A stretch of DNA of 64,000 nucleotides, from assembly GCF_026213295.1 (NCBI RefSeq), contig NC_079420.1:9354182-9418181 (forward strand), written 5' to 3'. Positions 37,318 to 49,700 of the stretch are shown here, piece after piece (positions within the stretch are counted from its first letter, which is position 1; each line of letters starts with the position of its first letter). This stretch comes from Gadus chalcogrammus. Lineage: Eukaryota > Chordata > Actinopteri > Gadiformes > Gadidae. The notes under the pieces are model-generated. The model was not told the DNA's origin. It searched no databases and saw nothing but the letters and a program-made list of their open reading frames with translations. Position numbers and translations under genes: made by a program.

Positions 37318-37328
37318 GGGGGGGGGGG
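37291..37328 (+). repeat. (GT)n followed by G12
   Basis: Thirteen GT units run directly into twelve G residues. Same design as 20,075-20,125. Confidence 0.95.
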
Positions 37329-37397
37329 AGATGCCAGCTGAAGATTTACACTCCCTCCGTCGGCTCAGTGAACATCAGTAAAGGCGGTCGTCATTTA

Positions 37398-37866
37398 GTG
37401 TCCCTCTTCCTCTCTCCGTCTTTGTCTCGCTCTGTCTTTCGGTCGACCACTTCGTCTGTCTCTGTCTCGCCCTCTGTCTCTCACTCCCTCTCTCTCTCTC
37501 TGTCTAACTCTGTCTCATCATCCTTCTTTCTCTCACTCCCTCTCTCCCTGTCTTTGTCTCTCACTCACTCCCTCTCTCTCTATCTGTTTGCTCTGTCTTA
37601 TCATCCTTCTGTATCTCACACCTCTCTCCCCTCACTCTTTCTCTCTGTCTTGATCTCTCCTCCTCCCTCCCTCTGTCTCTCTCTCCCTCTCTGCCTTTCT
37701 CTCTCGCTGCCTGTCTCCATTTCCGGCTGTCTGGCTCTCTCCCTCCCTCCCTCCCTCTCTCTCCGCCACTCCACCACCCCCGCACTCTGTTCCTCCCTCC
37801 CATTCTTCCCTCCCTCTTCCTCTCTTGTCCTCTCTCTTATCCCTCTCCCTCTCCCTCACTCTCCCA
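37398..37866 (+). repeat. polypyrimidine tract (CTCT-rich)
   Basis: About 470 nt that are overwhelmingly C and T, built from CTCTCTCC, CTGTCTCTC and CCCTCCCTC units. The 293-codon frame across it is a leucine-serine-proline artefact. A large potential H-DNA/triplex region. Confidence 0.9.
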
Positions 37867-38139
37867 CCGTGTCTCGGCCCACACAGCCCGGGTCGGCCTG
37901 CGGACGCAGATTTATCGCGGCTGTCTTTCCCCGCTGCACTTCCCGCCAAGAGAGAGAGAGAGAGAGACGGGTCGGCCCAGGAGATTTACGCTCGGATATG
38001 AGAGGAGGTTCGCTCTGGCACGGCCACACACTCCTGCAGCAGCAGACACAGCCCTCTCTGGCCGCCCCCCCCCTGTCACCTAGACCCTGCAACGCAGCCT
38101 GCAAAGAAGAGAGCATTCCCCAGCACCAGAATCACTCGC

Positions 38140-39130
38140 GATGATACACTCTCCAGCCAGGCTTGGGTGTCTTGAATGAATAATTCATCCGCCCATCTGC
38201 ATCTTTCTTACTATAGCTCATCAGTATAAATGAGTGTAAAAGACCATCGTCTATCAGTGAAACCGGGAAAAAATAAAAAATGTATGCTTTTATTTTAAAG
38301 ATATCTACTCTGCACTACTATCAAACATCGCTATTAGATAACCTCTTGAAACAGGTCTTCTACGTTTGCTCAATTTTTGTTTGCGTTAAAGGCATACATG
38401 TGTGGTGACTAAAGCAGCGCTTAGTGCAGTGAGTAAAAGGTTGTGTTGCTCATATTTGGGATATAAAAACGCGCTTGTGAAAGGTTTTAACATTAGACAA
38501 GGGTTTCCCTCCTTCTCGGTTCCTGTCCTAATGTGTTTGGCAGGGCCCTTGATATAATTACTAACTGTGACAGTGTAGGAGATATGGCATTAGCATCCGC
38601 AAAGCAGCAGTTAGGCTAATTTGCTGTTAATTAAAATATGATTATTTTGCCACAGCCATTTTAAGTATTCAGGCTTGCTTGTGACTCTCCGATACGATTC
38701 TAATTCATTTCATGTGAACATCCTTTCGCATTAAACGGTAACCATATTTTTAAGCCGATGGGGCCTTTTTGGCTGATGTTTTTTGAAGTGGACTAATTTG
38801 GGCGACTGTTGTTGTGTAGATGTAAGTATGTGTTCTTGTTAAGTGCTGATGAACGGGCTGGTGCAGGAAGGTCCTGGCTGCCTGCCACTGCTTTGAGGGC
38901 AGAATCTTTTGGCTCTGAAGGGGTGCAACATAAGTGAAATGTTAATTGTGAATTGCTGTAATGATTTGTTTCCCGCTACCGGTCACGCAAAGGAACACTT
39001 ATGATGATGATCGTAATAATGAATCAAATGTTTATATTGATTATCAAAAATATTGATATTAATCATTTGAATACATTTCTTGGCAAGTTTTTCCACACTG
39101 TCCATATTTATTTTAACTTAATATTATCCT
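38140..39130. promoter_or_regulatory. unique block, candidate enhancer at about 38,520-38,790
   Basis: Repeat-free, AT-rich, with GATATAATTACTAACTGTGA, GCTGTTAATTAAAATATGAT and TCTAATTCATTTC cores. No coding frame. It reads like conserved noncoding DNA; the evidence is compositional only. Confidence 0.25.
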
Positions 39131-39209
39131 GTCTCTCAGCCTGCCTGTCTCTCTATCTAACTGTCTGTCCCTCTATCTGCCTGCCTGTCCCTCTCTCCAC
39201 CTGTCTTTC

Positions 39210-39760
39210 TGTATCTTCAGGCCTGTCTCTTTATCTGCCCATCTGTCTCTCTGCCTACCTGTCTCTCTGTCTATCTACCTGTCTATCTTTGGCCTCAGAC
39301 CTGTCTCTCCATCTACCTTTCTATCTGTATCTTCAGGCCTGTCTCTCTATTTGCCTGTCTGTCTGTATCTGCAGGCCTGTCTCTACGTCTACCGGTCTGT
39401 CTTTATCTTCAGGCCTTTCCCTCAAACTGCCTGCCTGTCCCTCTGCCTACCTGTCTGGCTGTATCTTCAGGCCTGTCTCTCTATCCACCTGTCTGTCTGT
39501 GGATTCAGGCCTGTCTCTCTTAGCACCTGTCTGTCTGTGGCTTCAGGCCTGTCTCTCTTAGCACCTGTCTGTCTGTGGATTCAGGCCTGTCTCTCTTAGC
39601 ACCTGTCTTTCTGTGGCTTCAGGCCTGTCTCTCTTAGCACCTGTCTTTCTGTGGCTTCAGGCCTGTCTCTCTTAGCACCTGTCTGTCTGTGGCTTCAGGC
39701 CTGTCTTTCTATCTACCTGTCTGCATCATCAGGACTGTCTCTCTATCTGACTGCCTTCCT
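39210..39760 (+). repeat. 38-bp minisatellite
   Basis: Tandem units of the form CACCTGTCTGTCTGTGG(A/C)TTCAGGCCTGTCTCTCTTAG. Consecutive unit starts at 39,524, 39,562, 39,600, 39,638 and 39,676 are exactly 38 bp apart. Upstream units (39,210-39,520) are more diverged (ATCTGCC..., TATCTTCAGGCCTG), so the array is youngest at its right end. The repetitive LSTCLSV-type frames across it are artefacts. Confidence 0.9.
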
Positions 39761-39829
39761 ATTAAGACAGTGGTGCAGATATCTGAGGGATCCTGCGTGG
39801 GTCTCGGTGCGTATGGAGACATTTAGGGG

Positions 39830-40230
39830 CCCGGCATTATAATGGCTCCTTTGTGGCCGTCTGGGGGGCCGGGGGGCGATACCCCATTGTGTCCCATCGC
39901 TCCACACCGAGCGGCAGCTCCGCTCGCTGCTGTCATCCTTTCAGCGTTTAATCAACACAGACTCGGACTCGCTATCTGGCTCAGCAAGGCATTATACACC
40001 TCCTTCTCTATTAATTACATTTGGACGCTTGTTAGACTAACAACTGACACATGGTGGCTTTTTTTTCCCGCCTCCCGGCTGCCAGCGACCCGTTCAGTAT
40101 TCATGGCGGACGGCGCCGAGACACTCGAGGACGGCGGCGGCGGCGGTGGCGGCGGTCTCGTCTCCTCGCCGCGGCTCACGTTTCCTCGTCCCCCGGTTTC
40201 CCTTTATCAGCTCAAAGTACAAATTGGAGC
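39830..40230. promoter_or_regulatory. candidate conserved noncoding element, GC-rich end
   Basis: 39,830-40,030 contains AGCGTTTAATCAACACAG and CTATTAATTACATTTGG homeodomain-like cores. 40,100-40,165 is a (GGC)n-rich stretch. Frames of 130 and 63 codons overlap and read different peptides from the GGC run, so coding is doubtful. Confidence 0.25.
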
Positions 40231-40489
40231 TTAGCAGCTTGATAGTAAATTGAAAGTCATTGGAGCATTTACATGACATTTAGCAATGGTTGCATAATTC
40301 AGGCATAATAAAACATGTGTCAAACTGAAAAGGTTTTGCACTCTGCCTGTGCCTCGCTTATAGACTCGTTTGGCAAGAGCCCACGTTTGGCAAGGATGTG
40401 TGTGTAAGTGTATATTTATTTTTTTGTGTCTTTGTGTGTGTTTCTGACTGCCTATATGTTGGCCTTTTCCGATGTTTTTCTGTTGTGAG

Positions 40490-40645
40490 GGAGTCACAGT
40501 GAGCCAGTCGTCACACAACAAGAGGGTTGCCGGTTAAATCCTCCATTCCACCTGAGATAATTGCATAGGTCTCCTTGAGCAGGGCACCATGCCCTTTGAA
40601 AGCTCTGTGATTGCTTGTGCGTGCATGAATGTGTGTGCGTGTATG
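40490..40645 (+). mobile_element. degenerate tRNA-SINE
   Basis: A B-box-like GGTTGCCGGTTAAATCCTCC followed about 45 nt later by GTCTCCTTGAGCAGGGCACC. This is the same head-to-body order as the SINEs at 9,076 and 14,009, but on the + strand and much eroded. GT-rich DNA follows to about 40,770. Confidence 0.5.
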
Positions 40646-42007
40646 CGTGTGTGTGCGCACATTCACATGTTCATGTGTGTGTGTGTGTGTGTGTGTGAGG
40701 AGGGTGCATGTGTGTGTGTACATGCGTGTGTGCATATGTGTGTGCATGCGTTTGTGCATATGTGTGTGCACAGAGTGACAACGAGTATGCAATTGACTTG
40801 CATGCGATTTATTCGCTTATTTTTGTTGTGGATTCAGGTGCTGTCAATTAGCTATGATCTGTCTTCTTTTTAGGTCATAAACCTCTGCGACGATGAATAT
40901 TTCCCTTTTATGTTGCCAAGCGACCAGTTCCTCTGAGGAGCGTCTGTGTTCACCATACATTGTGATCCCCTTTTCATTTAATCACCGAGCCACCCATGGA
41001 AAATAAGGGCATTACGATACTCAGGGTCGCACATCCACTTTATTTATATTCCAGAGTGCTTCTCAAGTCCACGCTTCTCAGAAGATAAATTGGCTGGATT
41101 CCGAGGTGAAGCTGGTAAAAATGTATTTAGTGCCCTGAAAGGCCTGCCGCATCAATACTCTCAAGCAGCAAGCCTTCAAACATCACTATTACTGCAGCCA
41201 TCCAGCAAGATCAACCCTGCATTCATACCGTCGCTCCGGCCTCTTGCATCACATTTCTGAAGAGCGACAGACGACTGGCAGCATTCACAGGGAAGTCGTT
41301 CCATTTGATACCCGTTTTGGCAGAACGGGGACACTCGCAAGAGCACGGGAACACCGCCGCGTTTCCGCGGCTGCATTTAAATGGGAATTACAGACACTGT
41401 GCAGTTGTTAGGGATGTGGTTAAGCACGGCAAAAGCCCTGGCAATGGTAATTACATTTTTTTTGTTTATTTTACTACAATTAAAAGCAAATTGGGATAAG
41501 GCAAATAAACCAGCAAATTGTGTCGGGCGCTGTAAGACCTTGCTTACCTCAACACACCGTAACAGACCGTTTTCGTGTCATAAAGCACTCTGGCTCGGTT
41601 TGAAATGAAAGGATTCACCGGGTGTTTCAGTAACCTGTCGGGAAGTGATACCTTAGGTATGAAATAATCTAAAATCCAATCTCAAAAACGTCCATAGCTT
41701 GGTTTCTAAATCGCTTGCTATCCGGCTCATGAACCCGTTCACTGGCGTACACATTTTCCCAGAATTACAAAATGAGCATGTGCAAGATTTACTGCAGTCT
41801 TATCGGTGCAAGCGAGGCACAATACACACACAAAAGAAGGATTTACAAGTGTGGAAGTGTGTGGTTGGCTGTATTCATAGAGTGCCCGTAGGTCAGTAGA
41901 TTTGCTGTAATACATAGAGAAAGTCATCAGACAGCTTTTGGATAAGAAATATCACATACAAGCAGGAAGTAGATTAGGTTGGTAGTACCACTCCAAACAG
42001 ATGCTTT
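40646..42007. other. unique sequence; enhancer-like at 41,030-41,300
   Basis: A (GT)n patch at 40,673-40,697. 41,030-41,300 is repeat-free with AGATAAATTGGCTGG and similar cores and no open frame of note. No gene seen. Confidence 0.3.
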
Positions 42008-42008
42008 C

Positions 42009-42110
42009 AGTGGTTCCCCAACCAGGGGTATTAGTACCCTAGGGGGTGGGGGGGTACTTGAACAAGCTCCAGGGGCTAATGTCAAGATTTTGATTGCTCC
42101 GTTTGTCCTC
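42009..42110 (+). mobile_element. hAT left-end fragment
   Basis: CAGTGGTTCCCCAACCAGGG then GTATTAGTACCCTAGGGGG is the usual start of a hAT element (CAGTGGTTCCCAACC followed by a GGGGTA palindrome). I did not find a matching right end within 1 kb, so it is probably truncated. Confidence 0.5.
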
Positions 42111-43065
42111 GAAACAAAACTAATATTGTGAGATATAAACATTTATTGAACTTGATATATATATATCACACTGTATATAATTATTTTTGCTGGTGAAAAA
42201 CCTTCTGACAAGAAATAGCAGTGAGCATCAGCTATGCATTCACTCTACAACCATGTTAACCTAAATCAATTAATAAGTGACATTCTACCTCATAATTGCG
42301 TGTAACTTTGACTTTCGCACACAACTGGAACAGCACATATGTTTGGAATTTGTAACTATTTGGACTACATTTATTTTGTCAGGTACATTATCACCCTGTA
42401 ATATAGGTACTGCTTTCTAGTGTATTGATCTTTACATATATTAGAATTCAGATCTGGCTTTTGTTATCTGACGAGAACATCATGCCCTAAGTAGCCTCCG
42501 ATGTCTCTGTTGTTTAGTGCATCTGACGATACAAGACTTGAACCTGAACTTGAATCGCATATTAGATGCCCTAGGGCCGGCCGGTATCATATATATAACG
42601 ATGCCATGTGATAACGGTTTAATGGGAGTTCAAAGGAAAACATCTGTGTTTTGGTGGCGACGGAGGAGGGCTCAAGCCGTACTGATAGAGCGGTGGTGGG
42701 GCAGGAGTCAAAAAGGGCAGAGAAATGCTGATTTATTCTCTGAAAAATCAATGTGAGATGGAGACATTTCCTGTCAGTGAATGTATTCACTGTATAACAG
42801 TGGTTTCACTGTGGTGTTATTAGCAGTCGGTTGCAGGCACCACTGCCATAGTTCTTTGCTGTAAAGGACAAGCCTGCTCGCTCTTATGTGGGGGGATAAA
42901 GGTTTATACTTTTTTGCAGATCTAAAGCTTTATTGTTGGCTGGTGTTTTATACTCTGTCTGTGTAAAACATGGATAAATCCTTTGAGTTTGTTTTGGGAA
43001 ACAAGCTACAACTTCTAGCGATCACATGCAGGACAAATCATTAACACATTGGAAGCAGCTGCTTT
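42111..43065. other. no gene seen
   Basis: Unique AT-rich sequence. No exon-like frame. Confidence 0.45.
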
Positions 43066-43610
<545 letters not shown>

Positions 43611-43639
43611 GGGTGCGTTCCTGCATGTTTGGTATTCTG

Positions 43640-43975
43640 TGCAGCTGGCCGCAGTGTGCTCCTCCACACTGAGACCTGGACAGAGCCCTTCAGCATTAAT
43701 TACTGCGGCCATTAATCAGACCTGCCCAGTTAGCTAGCTGTTAGCTGTGTAATCTTTCTCTAATGCAGTTTTCTGGAGAAGGCCAACAGTGTTAATTAGA
43801 TTTGATTGAATATTGGTATGACGCTCCTCACGGAACGATTTAAGGTAATAAATAGTGGATGGATCAATTGCCCCTCGGCCCCATCGATCACTCAGATTAG
43901 CAGGATAAATGTTGTTAGCTATTGGCTCTTTCATTAGTATTTATGTCGTTTATTATTCATTATTATTCATTTTGA
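43640..43975. promoter_or_regulatory. candidate conserved noncoding element
   Basis: The most enhancer-like block of the window: ATTAATTA at 43,695-43,702, CCATTAATCAGA near 43,710, GTTAATTAG at about 43,791-43,799, CAGCTGGCC, GATTTGATTGAAT and TAATAAATAG. It is repeat-free with no credible frame. Many homeodomain-type cores in a short span suggest a developmental enhancer, unproven. Confidence 0.35.
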
Positions 43976-44189
43976 ATTGATTTTGAATTGTTGTTTGTGC
44001 ATTACGTTTTAATTGATGTGATATGGATAGAACTCGTCGCTTTACATTGAAACAGAATTCATAGCGTTGTGTGTATTGTGTATTTGATGCACCACAATGC
44101 CCTTCATTTTGTTTTCTATAGGCCAATAGGGGGACAACTTTCGTTCCATTCATACCACGGATATCTGTCTTTGAAGCTGTCTCCAAGCC

Positions 44190-44194
44190 TTGCG

Positions 44195-44230
<36 letters not shown>

Positions 44231-44265
44231 ATACAAACACACACACACACACGCACGCACGCACT
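44190..44265 (+). repeat. (CA)n with interruptions
   Basis: CA runs separated by AAACACACATACAAA and ending in (GCAC)n. Confidence 0.9.
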
Positions 44266-44387
44266 CCCATCCAGATAGGCATCAACACACAAACTTCTTG
44301 AGTAAGCGCTCGTGTCATTATGACTTACATTTTTTGCTGTTTGCTGTAAAACTTAGGAGAAATGCCCCGGCAATTCGTCAGTGTTCT

Positions 44388-44470
44388 CATTAGATTAGAT
44401 TAGATTCAACTTTATTGTCATTGCATAGAGTACAAGTAAAGAGATAAGAAAATGATTCAACTGATCTCAA
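44388..44470. mobile_element. LINE/SINE 3'-end-like fragment (minus orientation)
   Basis: Tandem TTAGA units (ATTAGATTAGATTAGATTCA) followed by ACTTTATTGTCATTGCATAG and AGTACAAGTAAAG. This pattern is common in fish genomes and, read on the minus strand, looks like a retroposon 3' end with a short tandem tail. Boundaries approximate. Confidence 0.45.
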
Positions 44471-46360
44471 CTGACTCATCCAACCCTTCTGTCCTATTCC
44501 TCCCAGAAGGTTCAGCACTTTTGTAAACGCGTTCAATTGGATTTTGTCAACATTTTATTATTTTGTATTTAGGGCAATTGCTATAAATAGGCATTAACTA
44601 AAGGGCCTTAGATGTTCACTCAACCAGTGTACAAACAGTATAATAATATCATTGTATCCATTATTATATAGTCTTATACAATTATCATATATTCGTAGTT
44701 TAGTATTCTAAATCTGGTAATCTCATAGTGCAACAACTGAAATCCTCATCACTGAATCTGCGGATAGATCAGACATATGGTCTGTGCACCAATCCGCGGG
44801 GACCCCAAAGAATAAAAAGAGTTCTGACACAAGGTCCATTTTCAAGGCTGTGAGAAATGAAAAGTTAAACGCACTCTGTCCACTGGGGTTAGCGCTATTG
44901 GGCTTGAGATGGGCGATTTCTTTAAAGGTTATTTCACACTATGGGTACAAATAAATAGTAAGGATTTTCTTGCTGTGTGTGATTTGTTTTTTAGTGTGTT
45001 GAGGTGCTGAAGCCGCTCACAGCTGCAGTGCAACAAGTATTATTTTTGTAAACACTGTTCCTATTGCTTTTCATATTATAGTTCTTTACTGTGTTGTTGA
45101 ATTGTTTGCAGGTGTAAACCCTATTATATTACTTGGTGCGACATTCGTCCCATATGATCTTGGTCAGGATATGAATCAAGCATTTGAAGTTTGGACCAAT
45201 CTTAAAGTTGACCAAAGGGTTTTACCAAAGGGTTGACACAAACTGGAGATCATCAGCAGTGCATAGGAACATTTATTAACGAGAATATGATTCAATTCAA
45301 TTACTAAAATATTTTTCATTTCTTATCTAAGGGAATTTCACAATTCCATGAAAAAAATGTGCAGGACTGTTATTTTAATCATCGTTGGATGATTAAAATG
45401 AATAAATTCTTTCTTGTTGGCTCCGAGCTTGAAAACAGTTGGACTAACATGAAGCAATACCCAATCCTTCAGTAGTCGTCGAGCGATGACCTCAACCAGA
45501 ACAGGGCTTGTATCTAGCTCACACAGAAAAAATGGTGCAAGCAAAATGCCATGCGACTCAAGTTGAAACAAATCTAGCTGACCTTAAGAACAAGGGGCCT
45601 GGCAATACTTCATAAATCCCCTTATGACTGTCTAAACTGTAATTGGGAGAAGGGGGCAGTATAGATAAATTCGACCCGACTTTACAGCTTTAAGTAAAGC
45701 ACAGAAAAGACGTGCCGCATTCAGCCATCAAATTATGCCTGCCCCAAAGCTTGGTAATAGTGATGTATTGATAGTGGCATGTTAGTATTTAAGACAGTTC
45801 AACAGTGGAGTCAGAGGCTGTTAGAATGAGGAATTAATGGAAAATCCTTATTGAGCACTCAGCACTGACATGCCCTGCCCACAGTAAACGTCCTTCGATC
45901 AGGATATATTCAGACAGAGGTACTCAGGGGGTAAGGGGGTGTACACTTTAGTTGTGATGAGGACACTTCTGAAAGGGGGTTGTGTAATACATTACAGGGT
46001 AACCAAGGTTAAATAAGCCTGGGATTGGGCTTTGCATAGTCATCCAATCAAATGATTTGGATCCGTTATGATCCACTTTTCCTTTCTTTCTTTCCCACCC
46101 GAGGTCACATTGAGGTCAGAGTGTCTGCTCGACTCCGGCTGGATGAGCCTTTATCTCCGCAAACAAATATTCAGTCAAATGAGCCACTCCCGCCTTCAAT
46201 CTTCCATCACAAACAATCAAATCAAACGTCTCCTCCACCCAAGGGTAATCACATCCATCAGATTAAGTCAACATGCCCGGGAAAGGAACCAAAAACATCA
46301 TAAACAGGAAATTGTGGGAATATACAGCGAGAAGTTTTTTGTTGATATGCTTAATTAGTT
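44471..46360. other. no gene seen
   Basis: Unique sequence, no coding or repeat evidence. Confidence 0.45.
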
Positions 46361-47245
46361 GGCACGGCGATGCTGTTTGGGTTTCCACAACGACGCAACT
46401 CTTTTATTCCCTGATGGCAATTTACGAGCAGCGACAAAAAAACTGACGACCTGGTTTCATTTTTTCCCAGCTTTCCTTTCCAGCAGGTCAGCAAAAGCCT
46501 TTGGCCTGGTTGGAATGAAAAGCCCCGGCCCCCCCACACTGGTTAACAGGTTCACACTGTGAGCTTTTATAAATGCATTCCATTACAGCTGGCAAGTGTA
46601 TAATATCACAGGAGTAATGGAGCTCCAGACAGCCAGCCCAACACCGGCGCTATCATCTCGTCCGACCGCCGCCGTGGCTGGGCCCCGCTTCACTTCCGAG
46701 GATTCTCACGAGCTCTATAACCGCCTGACAGGGAGACGAAGAAGAAGGAAAGAAAAGTGCTTTTCTAATACTTTGTGTGTGCGCTTCTGACACAGTTTGA
46801 TTGCATCTCTTCACTCTGGGAGATTGGGACAGGAATCCTTGCATTCCTCTGCTGGCTCAGTTAAAATTGGACGTGTCACCACCTCCCCCCCCACCCCCCC
46901 CCCCCCTCACACCTCAAAATATGCCTTCCGTCAAAACCCGCCATAAAATACGTTTACATATATAATTCATAGCCTAGCTGCTTATGGTCAACAAAAGCCA
47001 ATGTAAACACAATTTCCTGGGCCGCCTGTCCTGGTTTGCCCCCGCATCGATCAGCAGCTCACAGGCGACATGTTTACATTAGGTTGCCAGAGGCCATTAT
47101 CCCGGTGGGAGACAGAGGAGGTTCTATTCCAGGCCTCCGACATGTTTCACTGTTATTGCTATGGAAGGCGGTCAGATAGACGTGGTCAGACACAAGGCTA
47201 TCCACCATCTGTCGTTGAACTTGCTTCGGAGAAATTTACATTTTT
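46361..47245. promoter_or_regulatory. two enhancer-like blocks around a C-run
   Basis: 46,370-46,540 and 46,940-47,240 are repeat-free with balanced composition. The second contains ATAATTCATAGCC, GGTCAACAAAAGCC, CAATGTAAACAC (forkhead-like) and CATGTTTACATTAGG (forkhead-like). Between them lies a C-rich run at 46,880-46,908. No exon-like frame. Inference only. Confidence 0.25.
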
Positions 47246-48145
47246 TACTTGCATCTGTAAGCCAAATTGATGCATGTGTTGTTTTTTGGGGGTTTATCGT
47301 TTCTTTGTTTTGATATTGGCGCGACGCTGTTTGTCGTGGCTTCATGGGGAATCTCTGCAGAGATTAAAGCGGTTTTCATAATTGATGTCGCTCTTCCCCG
47401 AGACAGGTTGTTATGGGACGCTCTGGCACACTCCTGTCTGAGAGGAAAAGGAAAAGCCATTTGGTAGAAACGTTCAAGGGTAAAATCTTGCTATTAAAAC
47501 AACCTTTTCTCCAATCGTGGTACTTTTTTGGTAAGGAAGGCATGCCCACAAAGTATACAATGCACAACGGCCGGACAGGGCCAGCTAAAGAATGTAATCA
47601 GGAAGGAAATAACATCGGTCTTTCTTTGGGCCATAAATAAACAAAAGGTCTGCAGTCTTTCCACGTTTGTGAAGGGATATAAAAGGAAATTAGTAGGCAT
47701 GGGGTGTTGATTACTGGGCGAGCACGAGATGATGCTGTGTTTCTACCAAATGGGGCTGACTGGATGTTCTGTTCTTTTCAACATTTTCCTTAACACTGCC
47801 AACATTGTCTGTGAAAAAACAAACGTAAAGCACATCCTGCCGTCAGTTCTGATGAGCAAAACAACGGAATGACTTCGGGAAAGTGTTTCAGTGTGTTTTT
47901 GAAGGGAAGAGAACAATGGAAGAACAAGACACTAAAGGGCACCTTACGGGGGAATGAGCATGAGAAGATGAATGCATGAATTGCACATCAATGCACAAGC
48001 ATTATTACTTGGTTTGTCGTTTTATCAAGAAACCGTGAGAAAAATCTTGTCAAACTTCAATCTATATAATATGTTTTTTTGTTTGACAATATTAGTATTA
48101 ATAAAGTAATTTAATTATAATCCTATGATGATATATATTATGTGT
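47246..48145. other. no gene seen
   Basis: Short frames on both strands overlap and have no recognised motif. Unique sequence. Confidence 0.4.
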
Positions 48146-48149
48146 CATG

Positions 48150-48275
48150 ATAGCAGCAGAAGTATAGTCCCTTAATTATAAACTTCATGATACATATTAT
48201 ATATCAAGATACGTTTATAATTAAATGACCATACTACTTGTAATTCTGCTTATTCTGCTACTACAACAACTTCAC
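48150..48275. repeat. AT-rich inverted repeat
   Basis: AGCAGAAGTATAGTCCCTTA then ATTATAAAC on the left has an inverted counterpart on the right (GTTTATAATTAAATGACCAT then ACTACTTGTAATTCTGCT). A small foldback of about 110-120 bp, MITE-like, without a clear target duplication. Confidence 0.55.
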
Positions 48276-49425
48276 ATTTTATCATCATCTATATGAACAC
48301 ACTGGTAATACATTAAAGACAAATGCAGTTGATGTTAGCTCTCTAAAAAAACACATAACACCTTTTGACCTTTCAGAAATATAAATATTTTATGTCAGAA
48401 GTTGTCATTATTAGCTCGAGTGGAGACCTTAGCCCCTGTGCTACACAGTAGTTTAGTGAAGGGCAAACAAGCTAATTCGTTAGCGGGATGTTATCCCCCA
48501 GTAGCTTTTATTAATTGTGGCTTTGCTGTTGGTGATTTGTGATCTGGCATGCTAATGGCGTAAACAAGTCGAAGCATATGCCCAGGTGCTGTTCAACTAC
48601 CAGCGAGGGGAATTGAGTACTTGAGGCATAAGAAATTACTTTTGCGTCATAATAACTTTCTGATCTATTTTGCAGAGCCATACGGTGATGTGATTTGCCA
48701 GGGACTATTTTTCACTCAGGATTTGACTGTGCGGGAACTCATACCGCCAGGAACCTCATTATTTTAGGGAGGTTCTTTTTTCGCATCATCTTTCTAACCC
48801 CAAATCCCATAAAAACAACATTTTCCAGATTCTACTGCTAGGATTTTGCCAAGGAGAGCAACGATACATGCATCACTGCTGTGAACAATGATGACATAAT
48901 CATGTTCTATTATTCAACCTCCTAAAAATTGAATCACCCATAAGAGTCATCACACATTATAAAACACCCCTTCTCACTTTTCATCACCTGGGAAGTGATG
49001 AAAATTCCCCTTCTTTTAATACTAAAACCAAAGATAACCAGGCTGATAAAACTTGACTATCTTTCATAATGTCAAGTGCTTCTTTTTGTTGCCTGTACAG
49101 GGAAGCCTGTGCGAGGGCTGAGGCAGAGATAAAGGCAGTATCAGGTGGCTGGGGCCCGACCCAGGGATTACACTCAATTATATTTCTGCGTGGGAAAGCC
49201 ACCATAAGATGGTGTCTACGCCGGCGTGCGCGCTCACGGTTCTGCATGGGTGGTTCTGCACAGAGACCGCCAAATGGATTCCTCGCCACAAATTCAGTGA
49301 CATCTGGTGATCTTTAAAGTGTGAGGATGATGTGTTGTCTGCTATGCACTGTCGGCAGAAATGGAAAATAAAATGTAGCAAGGAGAGACGGATTGGGACA
49401 ATTACGTGTCGTTGCATTTTTTAGG
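48276..49425. other. no gene seen
   Basis: Unique sequence. Minus-strand frames at 48,984-49,417 are not recognisable. Confidence 0.4.
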
Positions 49426-49429
49426 AGGT

Positions 49430-49700
49430 GCTGCAGTAGGCTGTGGCGTCCGCCCTCCCCTTTCTATGGACTACGTCACTGACGTAGACACCCTTAGCGA
49501 ACCTCCAGCTGCTGTTTGACGCAGAAATTCAATCCAGCCATTGGAAGGTTTTAATAAATAGAACTACAACTCCCAGAGCTCCCTCATGTCCCCGAGACCT
49601 AGAAATCGATCAAGCCGTGTGGGATAAATGGGGTTCGCTATTCATCTGAATAAACACTTTGTAAGGAAGAGAGACACTGTGTGTTTCAAGGTTCTTTGTA
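49430..49700. promoter_or_regulatory. promoter-like block with CRE palindrome and ZNF143-like site
   Basis: The perfect palindrome CTACGTCACTGACGTAG at 49,471-49,487 has two overlapping half sites of the CREB/ATF type. About 75 bp on, ACTACAACTCCCAGAGC near 49,563 matches the ZNF143/STAF pattern (ACTACAANTCCCAG) typical of vertebrate promoters. The block is somewhat GC-rich. No exon with a convincing frame follows on either strand, so it may be a noncoding-RNA promoter, a distal element or a decayed repeat. Confidence 0.4.

Noticed and set aside
37263..38144. 293-codon + strand frame
   Set aside because: Its composition is leucine-serine-proline from a polypyrimidine tract; not a plausible protein.
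42786..42810. CAGTGGTTTCACTG as the right end of the hAT starting at 42,009
   Set aside because: Orientation is wrong for a right terminus; it does not read CCACTG outward.
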